DNA of 64,000 bases from Candidatus Anaerostipes excrementavium (lineage in GTDB: Bacteria > Bacillota > Clostridia > Lachnospirales > Lachnospiraceae): positions 62,001 through 126,000 of the forward strand of contig DXEM01000032.1 in the NCBI GenBank assembly GCA_019114985.1, given 5' to 3'. The translations under genes were made by a program, and so were the position numbers. The notes under the pieces were generated by a model. That model was not told the origin of the DNA, did not search any database, and saw only the letters and a list, made by a program, of their open reading frames with translations. Positions 40,126 to 50,036 of this stretch are shown here, in pieces (the first letter of the stretch is position 1; the number at the start of each line of letters is the position of its first letter).

Positions 40126-41232
40126 CTATTCAAATTTAATCGTACTGTTCGTCTCAGATGCTTGATAAATTGCTTCCAGAATCTGAGTTACTCGAAATGC
40201 TTCCTCTGGTTTTACACATGGTTCCGTATCATTTAGAATTGCACGGATCCACTGCTTTGCTTCTACAACTCCCGGCTCTTCATTGACGCCGTCAAAATAG
40301 TCTACTAAAGCCTCTCCATCCATCTTCTGGCTCATCATCTTGCCATGGCGTGTCTGATTAAAGTAAAGTTCTGACTGTGGATAGCTTCCTCCATGTTTGA
40401 TTTCCGCTCCTTCCAGCGTACCGCATAAGGTGGTAGATGCTTCCCTGGCATCCATATAATTCAACGCCCAGGATGCACGTAAATTAACCAAAGAACCATC
40501 TTTCATTTTAATAAATCCCATAGCAGAATCTTCCACTTCAAAAGTATCGGTATCCCAAGCTCCATATGTATTACCTTCTGCAGCAGACGGTAAATTTCCG
40601 AGCTTATAAAATACTTGTCCGCTTACACTGTCAACATCATAATTATTCATACACCATAACGTAATGTCAAGAGCATGGGTTCCAATGTCAATTAACGGTC
40701 CTCCGCCCTGTTTTGATTTATCCGGAAATACGCCCCATGTCGGCACTGCTTTTCGGCGGATCGCATTGGCCTCCCCATAATAAATATCTCCCAATTCTCC
40801 GGCATCGCAGGCTTTTTTCAAAACCTGTACATCGGGACGGAATCTGTTTTGATAACCCACGGTAAATTTCTTCCCTGATTTTTTCCATGCATCCAGCATT
40901 TTTTGTGCATCTTCTGACGTCGCTGCCATTGGCTTCTCGCAAAGTACATGTTTTCCTGCCTCAAATGCATCTACCGTAATCTGGCAGTGAGCTACGTTCG
41001 GTGTGCATACATGAACAACATCGATAGAAGGATCCGCAAGAAGTTCTTTATAATCTGTATAAATTTTCGCATTTGTCAGCCCATGACGTTCTTTTGTCGA
41101 AATTGCCTTTTCTTCATCAAGATCACAGAGTGCAACTACTTCTACCTGATCCGCTACTTTTGCCAAAGAAGGCAAATGTTTGTTATTGCAAATTCCGCCG
41201 GTTCCGATCATTCCTAATTTCAATTTACTCAT
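40126..41232 (-). CDS. Gfo/Idh/MocA family oxidoreductase (1)
   Basis: 368 aa; KLGMIGTGGICNNKHLPSLAKV (Rossmann), AGKHVLCEKPMAATSEDAQ. Confidence 0.92.
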   Translation of the reverse strand: MSKLKLGMIGTGGICNNKHLPSLAKVADQVEVVALCDLDEEKAISTKERHGLTNAKIYTDYKELLADPSIDVVHVCTPNVAHCQITVDAFEAGKHVLCEKPMAATSEDAQKMLDAWKKSGKKFTVGYQNRFRPDVQVLKKACDAGELGDIYYGEANAIRRKAVPTWGVFPDKSKQGGGPLIDIGTHALDITLWCMNNYDVDSVSGQVFYKLGNLPSAAEGNTYGAWDTDTFEVEDSAMGFIKMKDGSLVNLRASWALNYMDAREASTTLCGTLEGAEIKHGGSYPQSELYFNQTRHGKMMSQKMDGEALVDYFDGVNEEPGVVEAKQWIRAILNDTEPCVKPEEAFRVTQILEAIYQASETNSTIKFE

Positions 41233-41292
41233 TATTCTTCCTCCTCGTATAATATCTAATTTTATATTTGTAGCTTCATCTTTTTCTCAGAT

Positions 41293-42417
41293 TTATTTTT
41301 CAATCAGTCTCTTTAACATGGACTGATGTTTCCTTACCTGATCTACCTCGCTAATCAGTTCTTTTTCCGTGCGATCCTGAAATCTTCTCTGCCCCTCATA
41401 TTCTGTATTGATATATCCGTCATATCCGTATTCTTTTAAGACTTTGATCGGTCCTTCATAATCCAACGCTTTATCAACATAGACGCCCGGCTGACCTTCT
41501 GCTTCTGACATATTGTAAAATTTGCCATGGAAGTTTACAATAATTGGCAGAAGAGGAATCAGATCTTCCGGCTTTGCTCTGGATAAAAGTAAAGCCTGTC
41601 CCATAACCTCAAAGTCAATATCCGTATAATCCGGTACATTTTCTTTCACCAATTTTTCCATCATCTCAAATGCCGGTTTCAAATCTTCCGGTGCATCCCC
41701 TGTTTTCAAATAAGCATGGAAGAAAGATTCTACATTGCCGCCTGTATATAAAGAGAGATCAATCTTTTCAAGAGCGTCTGATTTTCCTGTATAATTATCC
41801 ATGCAGAACTGATCTGCCAGTTCACAGGTCTTCCTCTTCGCCCCCTGACGAACATACCAATCAAGAGTTACCTCTGACGGACGATATGCAAAAATTCCCC
41901 AATCCGGAACAATTCCCAAATGTTTCGTTCCCGTTCTTTCCACTACTTCCTGAATCTCTTTTACATACTGTCCATTTAGTGGAATTGGCGCATGGATTTC
42001 TTTTCCAATTTTGATATCACATTCCTCCGCTGTTGGAAGTGCCAGTTCAAGAATTTCAATATTTGTCGTAGCAAGTGTGCGAACATTTTTAAATCCTAAC
42101 TTTTTTGCTAATTTAATATCATGTTTTAATCGTTCAGCACATTCTTCAAAGCTCATCACATGATCCCGAAACTGCAAAACATCACAGAAAACATCCATAG
42201 TCACCGGTTCCAACTGATATTTTTTACACATAGCATGCCAATTTTCCACAAACTCATCGGATGGATCCGGATATGGCAGAGACTGTTCATCCAAAACTTC
42301 GATTCCGGTCACGCCTTCAATGCTGGATGCTTCTTTCATCATCCCCTCTAAATCCAACTCTTTAAAGAACTGCGCCTGCTGATAACTATAAAAATCTACG
42401 CCAAGTTTTATTCCCAT
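41293..42417 (-). CDS. Sugar phosphate isomerase/epimerase family TIM-barrel protein; candidate C-deglycosidase alpha subunit
   Basis: 374 aa; GIKLGVDFYSYQQAQFFKELDLEGMMKEASSIEGVTGIEVLDEQ...YDGYINTEYEGQRRFQD; adjacent to the DUF6379-like gene. Confidence 0.8.
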   Translation of the reverse strand: MGIKLGVDFYSYQQAQFFKELDLEGMMKEASSIEGVTGIEVLDEQSLPYPDPSDEFVENWHAMCKKYQLEPVTMDVFCDVLQFRDHVMSFEECAERLKHDIKLAKKLGFKNVRTLATTNIEILELALPTAEECDIKIGKEIHAPIPLNGQYVKEIQEVVERTGTKHLGIVPDWGIFAYRPSEVTLDWYVRQGAKRKTCELADQFCMDNYTGKSDALEKIDLSLYTGGNVESFFHAYLKTGDAPEDLKPAFEMMEKLVKENVPDYTDIDFEVMGQALLLSRAKPEDLIPLLPIIVNFHGKFYNMSEAEGQPGVYVDKALDYEGPIKVLKEYGYDGYINTEYEGQRRFQDRTEKELISEVDQVRKHQSMLKRLIEK

Positions 42418-42438
42418 TTATTTTTCCTCCTGCTATTT

Positions 42439-42900
42439 TTATCCTTCCTGAAGTTCCAACTCGTAACGAACAATATTTTTTGTCTTATCAGATCCTGCTC
42501 CCATTCCTGGTTCCGGCGGACATTTTACCCATTCTTCATCGGTTGGAAGATATCCATAGGCTGCCAGAACAGACTGCTGAAAGTCGATCACATGTTTCCC
42601 CGGCTCAAGCCCCCCTTCTTTTTTTACATGAACGATTCCCTCGTCATCGTAATCCCAATGTTCCCAAACTGCTGTCTTGATTTCTTCAAAAGTCCTTGGG
42701 GCTTTTCCATTAATTTCAAACGTTTGCACATCTCTTTTGTACAAGACACCATCTACTTTGATGTAATAGCCGTTGTGCAAAGAAAGGTAAACCCCTCTGT
42801 AATTTGCATTTCTTGCCGCAAACTGAAATCCGATTACATTTCCATTTTTATCGATGTCATTTTTCAGACTATCTTTTCGGATCAAAAAATTGTCATACAT
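42439..42900 (-). CDS. DUF6379-like protein; candidate C-glycoside deglycosidase beta subunit
   Basis: 153 aa; MYDNFLIRKDSLKNDIDKNGNVIGFQFAARNANYRGVYLSLHNGYYIKVDGVLYKRDVQTFEINGKAPRTFEEIK...VKKEGGLEPGKHVID; YRG..LS and GGLEPGxH blocks typical of the family. Confidence 0.75.
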   Translation of the reverse strand: MYDNFLIRKDSLKNDIDKNGNVIGFQFAARNANYRGVYLSLHNGYYIKVDGVLYKRDVQTFEINGKAPRTFEEIKTAVWEHWDYDDEGIVHVKKEGGLEPGKHVIDFQQSVLAAYGYLPTDEEWVKCPPEPGMGAGSDKTKNIVRYELELQEG

Positions 42901-43074
42901 TGCAATTCCTCCTTTATCACTTCACCATGTCTTTTTGTTGTTTTTATTTTATCTTTTTTGACAGCCGGAAACTTCCGTTATCTTAATCAATACGATGCGA
43001 AATCATGTGTAGATCTCACGTCATTTTTTCTTTTTCTGTCATAATCTTCATTTTTTTCATGTGAAATCTTGCTG

Positions 43075-43698
43075 TCACTGCTTTTGGGGAACGATTTTAT
43101 TTATCAGAGAAACTGTTCTTCCTACCAATAAAGCAGATGCAATCGTTGCAATTCCCATTCCGTAAGGTTGTTTTAAACAAACCATTCCAATACTTAAGGT
43201 GAAAATGACACAGACAACATCATATAAAACCTTTACACTTCCAAATTCTTTTTTGAAAATTTCTGCTGCAAGTTTTACAAATCCATCCGGAGGATTTTGC
43301 ACAAGATCCATTCGTACCATCATGACCATTCCCAAAGCGGTAAAAAATATACTAAGCCCCAGTGCAAAAAATTGCATCAAAAGACATTCCTGATCGATCG
43401 TAACAAACCGTTTCAAAAAATCAATCAACCATCCAAATAAAAAAGCAACCGGAATCTGAAGCAAAATTTTTCCGTCTCTCACCTTTTTTAGAAGCGTCAT
43501 CTGAAACCCAATATTGACAAAGTGAAACAACATAGTAAGTTGTCCAAAGGTAAGCGGCAGGATTTCCTTTAATACAAATGGAATTCCACTGATCGGCGAT
43601 ATCCCTAGTCCGCATTGGGCACAGAATACGATTCCAAGAGACACACATACCATCCCCAGCAAATAAATGACCAAGCGTTTTCTTTCTATTTTTTCCAT
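43075..43698 (-). CDS. YczE/YitT-like integral membrane protein
   Basis: 207 aa; multiple TM helices; GMVCVSLGIVFCAQCGLGISPISGIPFVLKEI... Confidence 0.75.
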   Translation of the reverse strand: MEKIERKRLVIYLLGMVCVSLGIVFCAQCGLGISPISGIPFVLKEILPLTFGQLTMLFHFVNIGFQMTLLKKVRDGKILLQIPVAFLFGWLIDFLKRFVTIDQECLLMQFFALGLSIFFTALGMVMMVRMDLVQNPPDGFVKLAAEIFKKEFGSVKVLYDVVCVIFTLSIGMVCLKQPYGMGIATIASALLVGRTVSLINKIVPQKQ

Positions 43699-43727
43699 GG
43701 GTCTGTCCCCCTCATTTCCATAAAGTT

Positions 43728-44384
43728 CTATACATTCTCCGTGCTCTCATATAAACCCTCGATTTCTTCTTTTGTAAGTCCGGGAACCTCTTCTAAACGC
43801 CATTTCCCATCGGTACAAGAAAAAACGCCGTTGTATCCATTTGGAAGTTTTGCAAGTCCCTTCTCTTCTTTTAGCTTTCCGAAGGCCCCGCTGTCGATTC
43901 CCAAAAGGATCCCCTGCATCCAAAGCCAGGCAGCGCCGTGAGATACGATCAAAATCTGATCTCCATCTTTACATTTTTCATAAATCTCACGATACGTTTT
44001 CCGAATCCTTTTTCCAAAAGATTCATTGCTGTCACCTCCGCAGTCATCCCAGTGAATTCCGGTCCCTCTCCGACGGTTAATTTCATCCAAATGTTTGTCA
44101 ACTTCCACACCTTCCCAGGTGCCGAAATTTACTTCTTTTAAGCCTTTTCTTTCATATATCGGAATCTCTCTTCCTTCTACAATAATTGCACAGGTATCTC
44201 TGCATCTTTCACTGGTAGAAACGTAAGCTGCACAAAAAGGAACATTTTTTAATATTTCCCTTGCTTCTTTCGCATCGCCAATTCCTTTTTTGGTCAAAGG
44301 CGAATCACACCATCCCTGCATGCGATTCATAACATTAAATAAGGTTTCTCCGTGGCGTACATAATAAAACGCGACTTTTTTCAT
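43728..44384 (-). CDS. Histidine phosphatase family protein
   Basis: 218 aa; YYVRHGETLFNVMNRMQGWCDSPLTKKG (RHG motif), ILIVSHGAAWLW. Confidence 0.92.
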   Translation of the reverse strand: MKKVAFYYVRHGETLFNVMNRMQGWCDSPLTKKGIGDAKEAREILKNVPFCAAYVSTSERCRDTCAIIVEGREIPIYERKGLKEVNFGTWEGVEVDKHLDEINRRRGTGIHWDDCGGDSNESFGKRIRKTYREIYEKCKDGDQILIVSHGAAWLWMQGILLGIDSGAFGKLKEEKGLAKLPNGYNGVFSCTDGKWRLEEVPGLTKEEIEGLYESTENV

Positions 44385-44562
44385 GAATATTACCTCCTAT
44401 CTATGTTGTCAATTCTTCTATTTTTATTATATTTTTTGTTAAAGTCGACATCTATCGCCTGGAAATCCAAAAAAAGATCAATTCTTGTGGAAAATATAAT
44501 TTCAAAAAAAAGAAGAAAAGAAAAAAGACAAAATATCGCATTGCAATATTTCCAAGAAAAAC

Positions 44563-44583
44563 ACCCCATCTAAAAGATGAGGT
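44563..44583 (-). terminator. Terminator of the AraC-GH39 gene
   Basis: ACCTCATCT-TTT-AGATGGGGT followed on the minus strand by GTTTTTCTTGG. Confidence 0.65.
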
Positions 44584-44601
44584 GCAGTCTGTAGATTTAT
44601 T

Positions 44602-47013
44602 TTAATTAAATTCTGTAATATGAAGGTACTGTACTTCATTGGGTTCCAGCTCAATGTCAAATTCCAGTACATTTCGATCGATATTCTGTTTTCGAATAAA
44701 CATGCGGGGACAAACTTTTTCAAGATAATTTAACTCCTCCATCCGAAGTTCTGTATCCATATCGAGGTTCGACCATTCATTTAAAATCGAACCAGATTCC
44801 TGGTTCAGACAGTATCTGCGGATCTGCCAACATCCTTTCGGAATATCATCAATCCTGACATGAATCATCTTTCGCTCGTTGGTTTTTATCATCTGTTCAA
44901 TACCGAGGGCTGGAATCTGGTCTTCCTCTTTCAAATAGTAAGCGGTATCCATTGGAACGAGATGATGAACCAAAAGCTTATAATGTTTATATCCATTGCT
45001 GGTAATTAAATATCCATCTTTTTCTTCTGCCATCTCTTTGTATAAATGACTGAGAAATTCCAGAACAAAGCTCACCGGTTTTGCAATGCCTGTTTTCGTC
45101 AAAATTCCATTTCCTCCAAACAGATAAGCTGCAGTATCTGAAAATTCCGAATATGGATCTAATGCATTCCATACGCCAAACAGCTCCACTTTATCAAAAA
45201 TCTGCGCTGCCGTGCTGGCTATAAATGCGGCGCGGATGACCGAATCATTGATGTAACTGCGGTCAGACAATGTCAAATTACACTCTGTCAGATGAAGTTT
45301 CCGATCACCAAATCCAGCATCTTTCATAGCCGTTCGAACTGTCTCCACATCTTCTTTTACAAAGTCAAAATCTGTACGCCGCTGTTCATACCACACACCG
45401 CCTTCCTGCATGATATGGTAAGGAAAGCTGGTGACGCTGATAAAATCTGGCTGATATAGATGTTGTCTCCAACAGTCAAAAAATTTCTTTATATGATCCT
45501 GACTATAATGCTGAGCCGGGAACCCTGCTCCTCCAATTCTGGCTTCCGGAAACCGCTTTTTAAGGGATCCTGCCACAATATCAAATTCTTCTAAATAAGC
45601 ATCCCAGCGTTCTTCACTGATTAACTTTCCAATAAAGCTGTAATCTTCGAATTTGGTATCGGTTTCAATACTGTAACTGAACACCCAGTGTTTTACGATA
45701 TTTCGATTATATCTTCTCAGCAAATGAGCAAAAAAATCATCGAAAAATTCCTTTTGTTCTTTTCGATTCGCAAACTCTTCCTGCTGTCCACTCTCATGGA
45801 ATATATTATTTGCCGTCCTAAGCAGACGACGTGGCTTGGATCTCAGTTCAATGTAAGGATAAAGATGTTGTTTTACCAGAAAATCCAATATCTCATCCAG
45901 ACGTCCATAATGAAACTTTCCAGGTCCTAAAGCATGATCTAAACGCATACTTTCTTCAAATATGTTCCAAAAACGAATATATTTGATTCCGAGTTTCCTC
46001 TTACAATATAAAATTTGATTTTGTGTAAAAGCTTTGGCCAAATCAGAAGCCTGTCCGGTATTCATCAGGCACGTAAGCTTCATCGGCTGCACATGATCTT
46101 GAGACAAAGAAAGAAAGTTCTCATTCTCAATTTGCTTCCTCTCTTCCTGTTTTCGATGTTTATGCAGATAAGCTGCCGCTTTTTCCCGAAACTCTTTATC
46201 GTCTTTGTTTTTCTTCTTGTTCTTACGATACACTGATGGAGTCGCCTGATAAGTTTCCTTAAATACCTTATTTAACGCCGCAACAGATGCGAAACCGTTT
46301 TTCATCGCAATTTTGATAACAGGAATATCTGTATACATCAAATCTTCCATTACATGGGAAAGGCGCACGGAGTTGAGCAGATCCACAAATCCTTTCCCAC
46401 TGTTCTTTCGAATATATTTTGACAAATACGTTGGTGATAAATAAAGTTCATCCGCTACTTCCTGAAGAGAAATCCGATTCTGATAATTGGATCTGACATA
46501 GTCAAGCACCTTGCTCATATGATCTTTCTCCTTAGGAAAATCGCTGCCATCCCTTTTATCATCCAGAAGAAATTTCCCACATAAAAGACTTAATAGCTGA
46601 TAGTGCAGACTGATTACATAAAATGCGTCTTTAGAGCTTTTGTTGATGTTACAAAACAAAATATCTTTAAGAAGCCTTTGCATATCTTCGCATGATTTTG
46701 ATTTTTCCAATACAGAACAGCACCAAAATAAAATAGAATTACGATGCAGCATCTCTCTTAGCTTCGTCATAGATATCTGGAAGCGCACAGCCAAAAGCTT
46801 TCTCTTTGTGCTGTAACTATGAGATCGATTGGCATTGATCAGCAAAAAATCTTCACTGCCAAGATCATACTCCTGCTGATCTGTCTTTACATGAAGTCTC
46901 CCTTCCAAGACAAAAAGGATCTCTGGATTTTCATGATCATGAGGGGCTATATTTTGTTCTTCCAGGAACTCAAATTCTACAATTGCACTGGAATGCATAT
47001 AATTCTTTTCCAT
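44602..47013 (-). CDS. AraC-family regulator fused to a GH39-like (beta-xylosidase fold) domain
   Basis: 803 aa; cupin-like N-terminus, AraC HTH (ISLQEVADELYLSPTYLSKYIRKNSGKGFVDLLNSVRLSHVMEDLMYTDIPVIKIAMKNGFASVAALNKVFKETYQATPSVYRK), then TIM-barrel similar to GH39 (GIKYIRFWNIF..., SVTSFPYHI, LHLTECN). Confidence 0.85.
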   Translation of the reverse strand: MEKNYMHSSAIVEFEFLEEQNIAPHDHENPEILFVLEGRLHVKTDQQEYDLGSEDFLLINANRSHSYSTKRKLLAVRFQISMTKLREMLHRNSILFWCCSVLEKSKSCEDMQRLLKDILFCNINKSSKDAFYVISLHYQLLSLLCGKFLLDDKRDGSDFPKEKDHMSKVLDYVRSNYQNRISLQEVADELYLSPTYLSKYIRKNSGKGFVDLLNSVRLSHVMEDLMYTDIPVIKIAMKNGFASVAALNKVFKETYQATPSVYRKNKKKNKDDKEFREKAAAYLHKHRKQEERKQIENENFLSLSQDHVQPMKLTCLMNTGQASDLAKAFTQNQILYCKRKLGIKYIRFWNIFEESMRLDHALGPGKFHYGRLDEILDFLVKQHLYPYIELRSKPRRLLRTANNIFHESGQQEEFANRKEQKEFFDDFFAHLLRRYNRNIVKHWVFSYSIETDTKFEDYSFIGKLISEERWDAYLEEFDIVAGSLKKRFPEARIGGAGFPAQHYSQDHIKKFFDCWRQHLYQPDFISVTSFPYHIMQEGGVWYEQRRTDFDFVKEDVETVRTAMKDAGFGDRKLHLTECNLTLSDRSYINDSVIRAAFIASTAAQIFDKVELFGVWNALDPYSEFSDTAAYLFGGNGILTKTGIAKPVSFVLEFLSHLYKEMAEEKDGYLITSNGYKHYKLLVHHLVPMDTAYYLKEEDQIPALGIEQMIKTNERKMIHVRIDDIPKGCWQIRRYCLNQESGSILNEWSNLDMDTELRMEELNYLEKVCPRMFIRKQNIDRNVLEFDIELEPNEVQYLHITEFN

Positions 47014-47132
47014 TGCCGCTTCTCCTTGTCTTTTGATTATTTTCTGATTTTACCTTCATTATAAATAGAAATTTAAAAATCTACAATTTTCCAATACCAA
47101 AAATTATTGGAAATTTTTTTATAAAATAGGGT

Positions 47133-47169
47133 AAGAGCTGTGCCACAGCATTTTTGTGACACAGCTCTT
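47133..47169 (-). terminator. Terminator of the 50951-47186 operon
   Basis: AAGAGCTGTG-N17-CACAGCTCTT inverted repeat just past the amidohydrolase stop codon. Confidence 0.6.
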
Positions 47170-47185
47170 AAAAAAAGAGTGTGAT

Positions 47186-47956
47186 TTATGTTGACTGGTA
47201 TAGCCTATGCCTGATACAGTTGTTTTCATCAATATCAAAAATCCTGGTAAAGTTGCCGCCCATAATATTCTCAATTTCCTGTTTTTTCCCGGTATCTTTT
47301 GCCACAAGAAGCTGTTTGTGAATTTCCATCTCAAATTTATAGAACGGGAAATCACATCCCATAAACACTTTCTCCGGGCAGTTAGCAAGCGCTCTGTTGA
47401 CTGCTACATAGGAGCAGATCGCTGTATCCAGATAGATGTTTGGGACACGTTTTGCAACATCGACGGCATATTTGGTAGACATTACCTCTCCCATATGCGC
47501 CATCTGAATCAGGACATGAGGAAAGCAGTTTCCAAGCCGTTCAAACATGGACGGGTGATTTCTGAAATCTTCACTGGCGCAATGAATCACTGCATAGGAC
47601 TTCCTCTCTTCCAAAATTTCAAAAATCGGCCGCAGCATCACAACATCCGCCACACAAAAGTTGGAAACATAAGGGTGAAGTTTAACTCCTTGAAAATCAA
47701 GTTCATCCAAGCAGTAAAGAAGCTGCTCATCACAGTCTTTTTCCCTTGGTCCCACATATGCCAATGGAATCATTCTGTCTCTATATGGTGCAACTGCTTC
47801 TGCCAGACGTTTTTGATCATCCAATCCGGTTCCAAATGTAAAACATACAATTTTATCAATCCCATTTTCATCCATAGAACGAATGACATTTTCCGGCCTC
47901 GCCATGGGATTTTCCCCTTCTTTTACAGCAATATGTACGTGAGCATCAATTCTCAT
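47186..47956 (-). CDS. Amidohydrolase family protein (amidohydrolase-2/TatD-like)
   Basis: MRIDAHVHIAVKEGENPMARPENVIRSMDENGIDKIVCF...GVKLHPYVSNF...AVIHCASEDF; start chosen at 47956. Confidence 0.85.
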   Translation of the reverse strand: MRIDAHVHIAVKEGENPMARPENVIRSMDENGIDKIVCFTFGTGLDDQKRLAEAVAPYRDRMIPLAYVGPREKDCDEQLLYCLDELDFQGVKLHPYVSNFCVADVVMLRPIFEILEERKSYAVIHCASEDFRNHPSMFERLGNCFPHVLIQMAHMGEVMSTKYAVDVAKRVPNIYLDTAICSYVAVNRALANCPEKVFMGCDFPFYKFEMEIHKQLLVAKDTGKKQEIENIMGGNFTRIFDIDENNCIRHRLYQST

Positions 47957-47966
47957 GTTTTTCCTC

Positions 47967-49040
47967 CTATTCAAAATCTACGCTTCGTTTTGTTCTAGCG
48001 GATTCCCGGCATGCTTCCATGACACAGAGAACTCTTCGTACTTCTTCTGGTTTTACCAGCATTTCCTCTTTGCCGTCTATCGCTTTAAAATAGTTTACAA
48101 AATAATCAGACTGTTCAACATTGACTTTTGGAAGCGGTTCAGTAACGATCAGACCCGGAGCCGGGATTCCAAAAGAACGGGTCGGTCCGTAAGAAGCTGC
48201 TGACTTATCCTGATCCTCGTCCACATTCTCCAACAGCCTTGTTGTTCTTACAATCTTGCCTTCTGGATCAAATTTATTCACATTCATAGATCCTTGATTG
48301 CCTCCGACAAACCAATGACGTTCGAACCATCCCGGCTGATCATTGAGAAAATAAGTACCTAGTTCAATCTCAGCTGTTACATTATTTTCAAAACGAAGAA
48401 TAATCTTGAAATAATCATCCACTTCTTTGTTAATAACATTGCGGACATCTGCATAAACGGATTTCAATTTTCCTTTTACCATGTAGAGGATCTGATCAAT
48501 CAGATGCACTCCCCAGTCGTAAAGCATCCCGCCGCCTTCTGCTTTATATACGTGCCAGTCATGCATATTTCCATTAAATCCATACAAAGAACTCTGAATC
48601 GTATAAATATCTCCCACAAGGTGCTCATCATAACACCTTTTTACTGTATTGAAATCTTTATCGAATCTTCTCTGCTGATGTACTGTAAAAGATACTCCCG
48701 CTTTGTCCACTGCTTCCATCATTTCATCAAACTCAGCTACCGTAAGTGCCGCCGGTTTTTCACAAATGATATGACACCCATGTTCTGCTGCCATGACGGT
48801 AAGTTCCTTATGTGCCTTATTATTTGCTGAGATAATCACCCCATCCAGTTTTTCATTGACAAAAAGATCTTCTGCATTGTCGTACACCGGCATATCCGGA
48901 TAAATTTCTTTTACTTCCTTTAATCGTTTCGAATTGATATCACACACTGCTACACAGTCAGACTCCTCAAAAGTTTTTAATGTTTTTACATGTCTTCTTC
49001 CAATAAATCCGTAACCAATCACTGCATATCGATAACTCAT
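47967..49040 (-). CDS. Gfo/Idh/MocA family oxidoreductase (2)
   Basis: MSYRYAVIGYGFIGRRHVKTLKTF..., CHIICEKPAALTVAEFD; start chosen at 49040. Confidence 0.92.
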   Translation of the reverse strand: MSYRYAVIGYGFIGRRHVKTLKTFEESDCVAVCDINSKRLKEVKEIYPDMPVYDNAEDLFVNEKLDGVIISANNKAHKELTVMAAEHGCHIICEKPAALTVAEFDEMMEAVDKAGVSFTVHQQRRFDKDFNTVKRCYDEHLVGDIYTIQSSLYGFNGNMHDWHVYKAEGGGMLYDWGVHLIDQILYMVKGKLKSVYADVRNVINKEVDDYFKIILRFENNVTAEIELGTYFLNDQPGWFERHWFVGGNQGSMNVNKFDPEGKIVRTTRLLENVDEDQDKSAASYGPTRSFGIPAPGLIVTEPLPKVNVEQSDYFVNYFKAIDGKEEMLVKPEEVRRVLCVMEACRESARTKRSVDFE

Positions 49041-49066
49041 AAAAATAACCTCCTCTAATCTGTTTT

Positions 49067-50008
49067 TCATTCTAATACTAATTTCACAGCTCCATAAATT
49101 CCCGCATTATTACTTAACAAAGCAAATTTAAATGTCGTATTTCTCGCCGCATGGAACGCATATTTTTTATAATATTTCTTGATTGCTTCAAGCAGGATGT
49201 CTCCTGCCTTTGACATTCCTCCGCCGATAACAAAGGCTTCCGGATTCACGACACAAGAAATTGCCGCAAGCGCCTTCCCAAGCATTTTCCCCACCTCATC
49301 CACCATGTGAAGAGCTGCTTTGTCGCCTTTTTTGGCTTCTTCAAAAATCTCTTTTGATGTGTAAGACTCCTTCTTTCTTAAAACACTGTCTATTTCCGAA
49401 TGCTTTTTTAAATATCTCTTTGTTATACGAACGATACCATTTGCAGATGCATATTGCTCAAGACATCCCTTTTTTCCACAGCCGCAGCTTTCTTCCTCAT
49501 CATCCCGCATTGGAATATGTCCGATTTCTCCCGCTGCCCCATCCATTCCAGGCAAAATGTGTCCATCGTTGATAATACCGCCGCCAACGCCTGTTCCAAG
49601 CGTTATCATCACAATATTTTTGTATCCTTGTCCGCCTCCCTGCCACATTTCACCAAGGGCTGCCACATTAGCATCGTTTCCAGCTTTCGCTTTCAGGCCG
49701 GTCAATTTAGTCATTTCCTGTTCCACAGAAAAGACTCCCCAACCAAGATTGACACATTTTAATACACTGCCATCTGGACTGATTGGTCCCGGAACTCCCA
49801 TGCCAATGCCCTCCACCTGGGATTTGAAAATTCCTTTTTCCAACATTTTTTTCTCAATCTCATCTGCGATATCTGGAAGAATATAACGCCCTTTTTCTTC
49901 TTTTCTAGTTGGAATCTCCCATACCTCTATCAGTTTTCCTTTCGTTTCAAAAAGACCAATCTTTGCCGTTGTACCTCCGATATCCACACCAAATGCATAC
50001 TGCTTCAT
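49067..50008 (-). CDS. ROK family glucokinase/sugar kinase
   Basis: MKQYAFGVDIGGTTAKIGLFETKGKL..., GAAGEIGHIPMRDDEEESCGCGKKGCLEQYAS (ROK zinc motif). Confidence 0.95.
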   Translation of the reverse strand: MKQYAFGVDIGGTTAKIGLFETKGKLIEVWEIPTRKEEKGRYILPDIADEIEKKMLEKGIFKSQVEGIGMGVPGPISPDGSVLKCVNLGWGVFSVEQEMTKLTGLKAKAGNDANVAALGEMWQGGGQGYKNIVMITLGTGVGGGIINDGHILPGMDGAAGEIGHIPMRDDEEESCGCGKKGCLEQYASANGIVRITKRYLKKHSEIDSVLRKKESYTSKEIFEEAKKGDKAALHMVDEVGKMLGKALAAISCVVNPEAFVIGGGMSKAGDILLEAIKKYYKKYAFHAARNTTFKFALLSNNAGIYGAVKLVLE

Positions 50009-50036
50009 TTTCTCTCCCTCCACAACGAGATACAGG

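Noticed and set aside
47207-47998. 263-aa plus-strand ORF opposite the amidohydrolase
   Set aside because: Antisense to a well supported gene with DAHVH and GVKLHP motifs.
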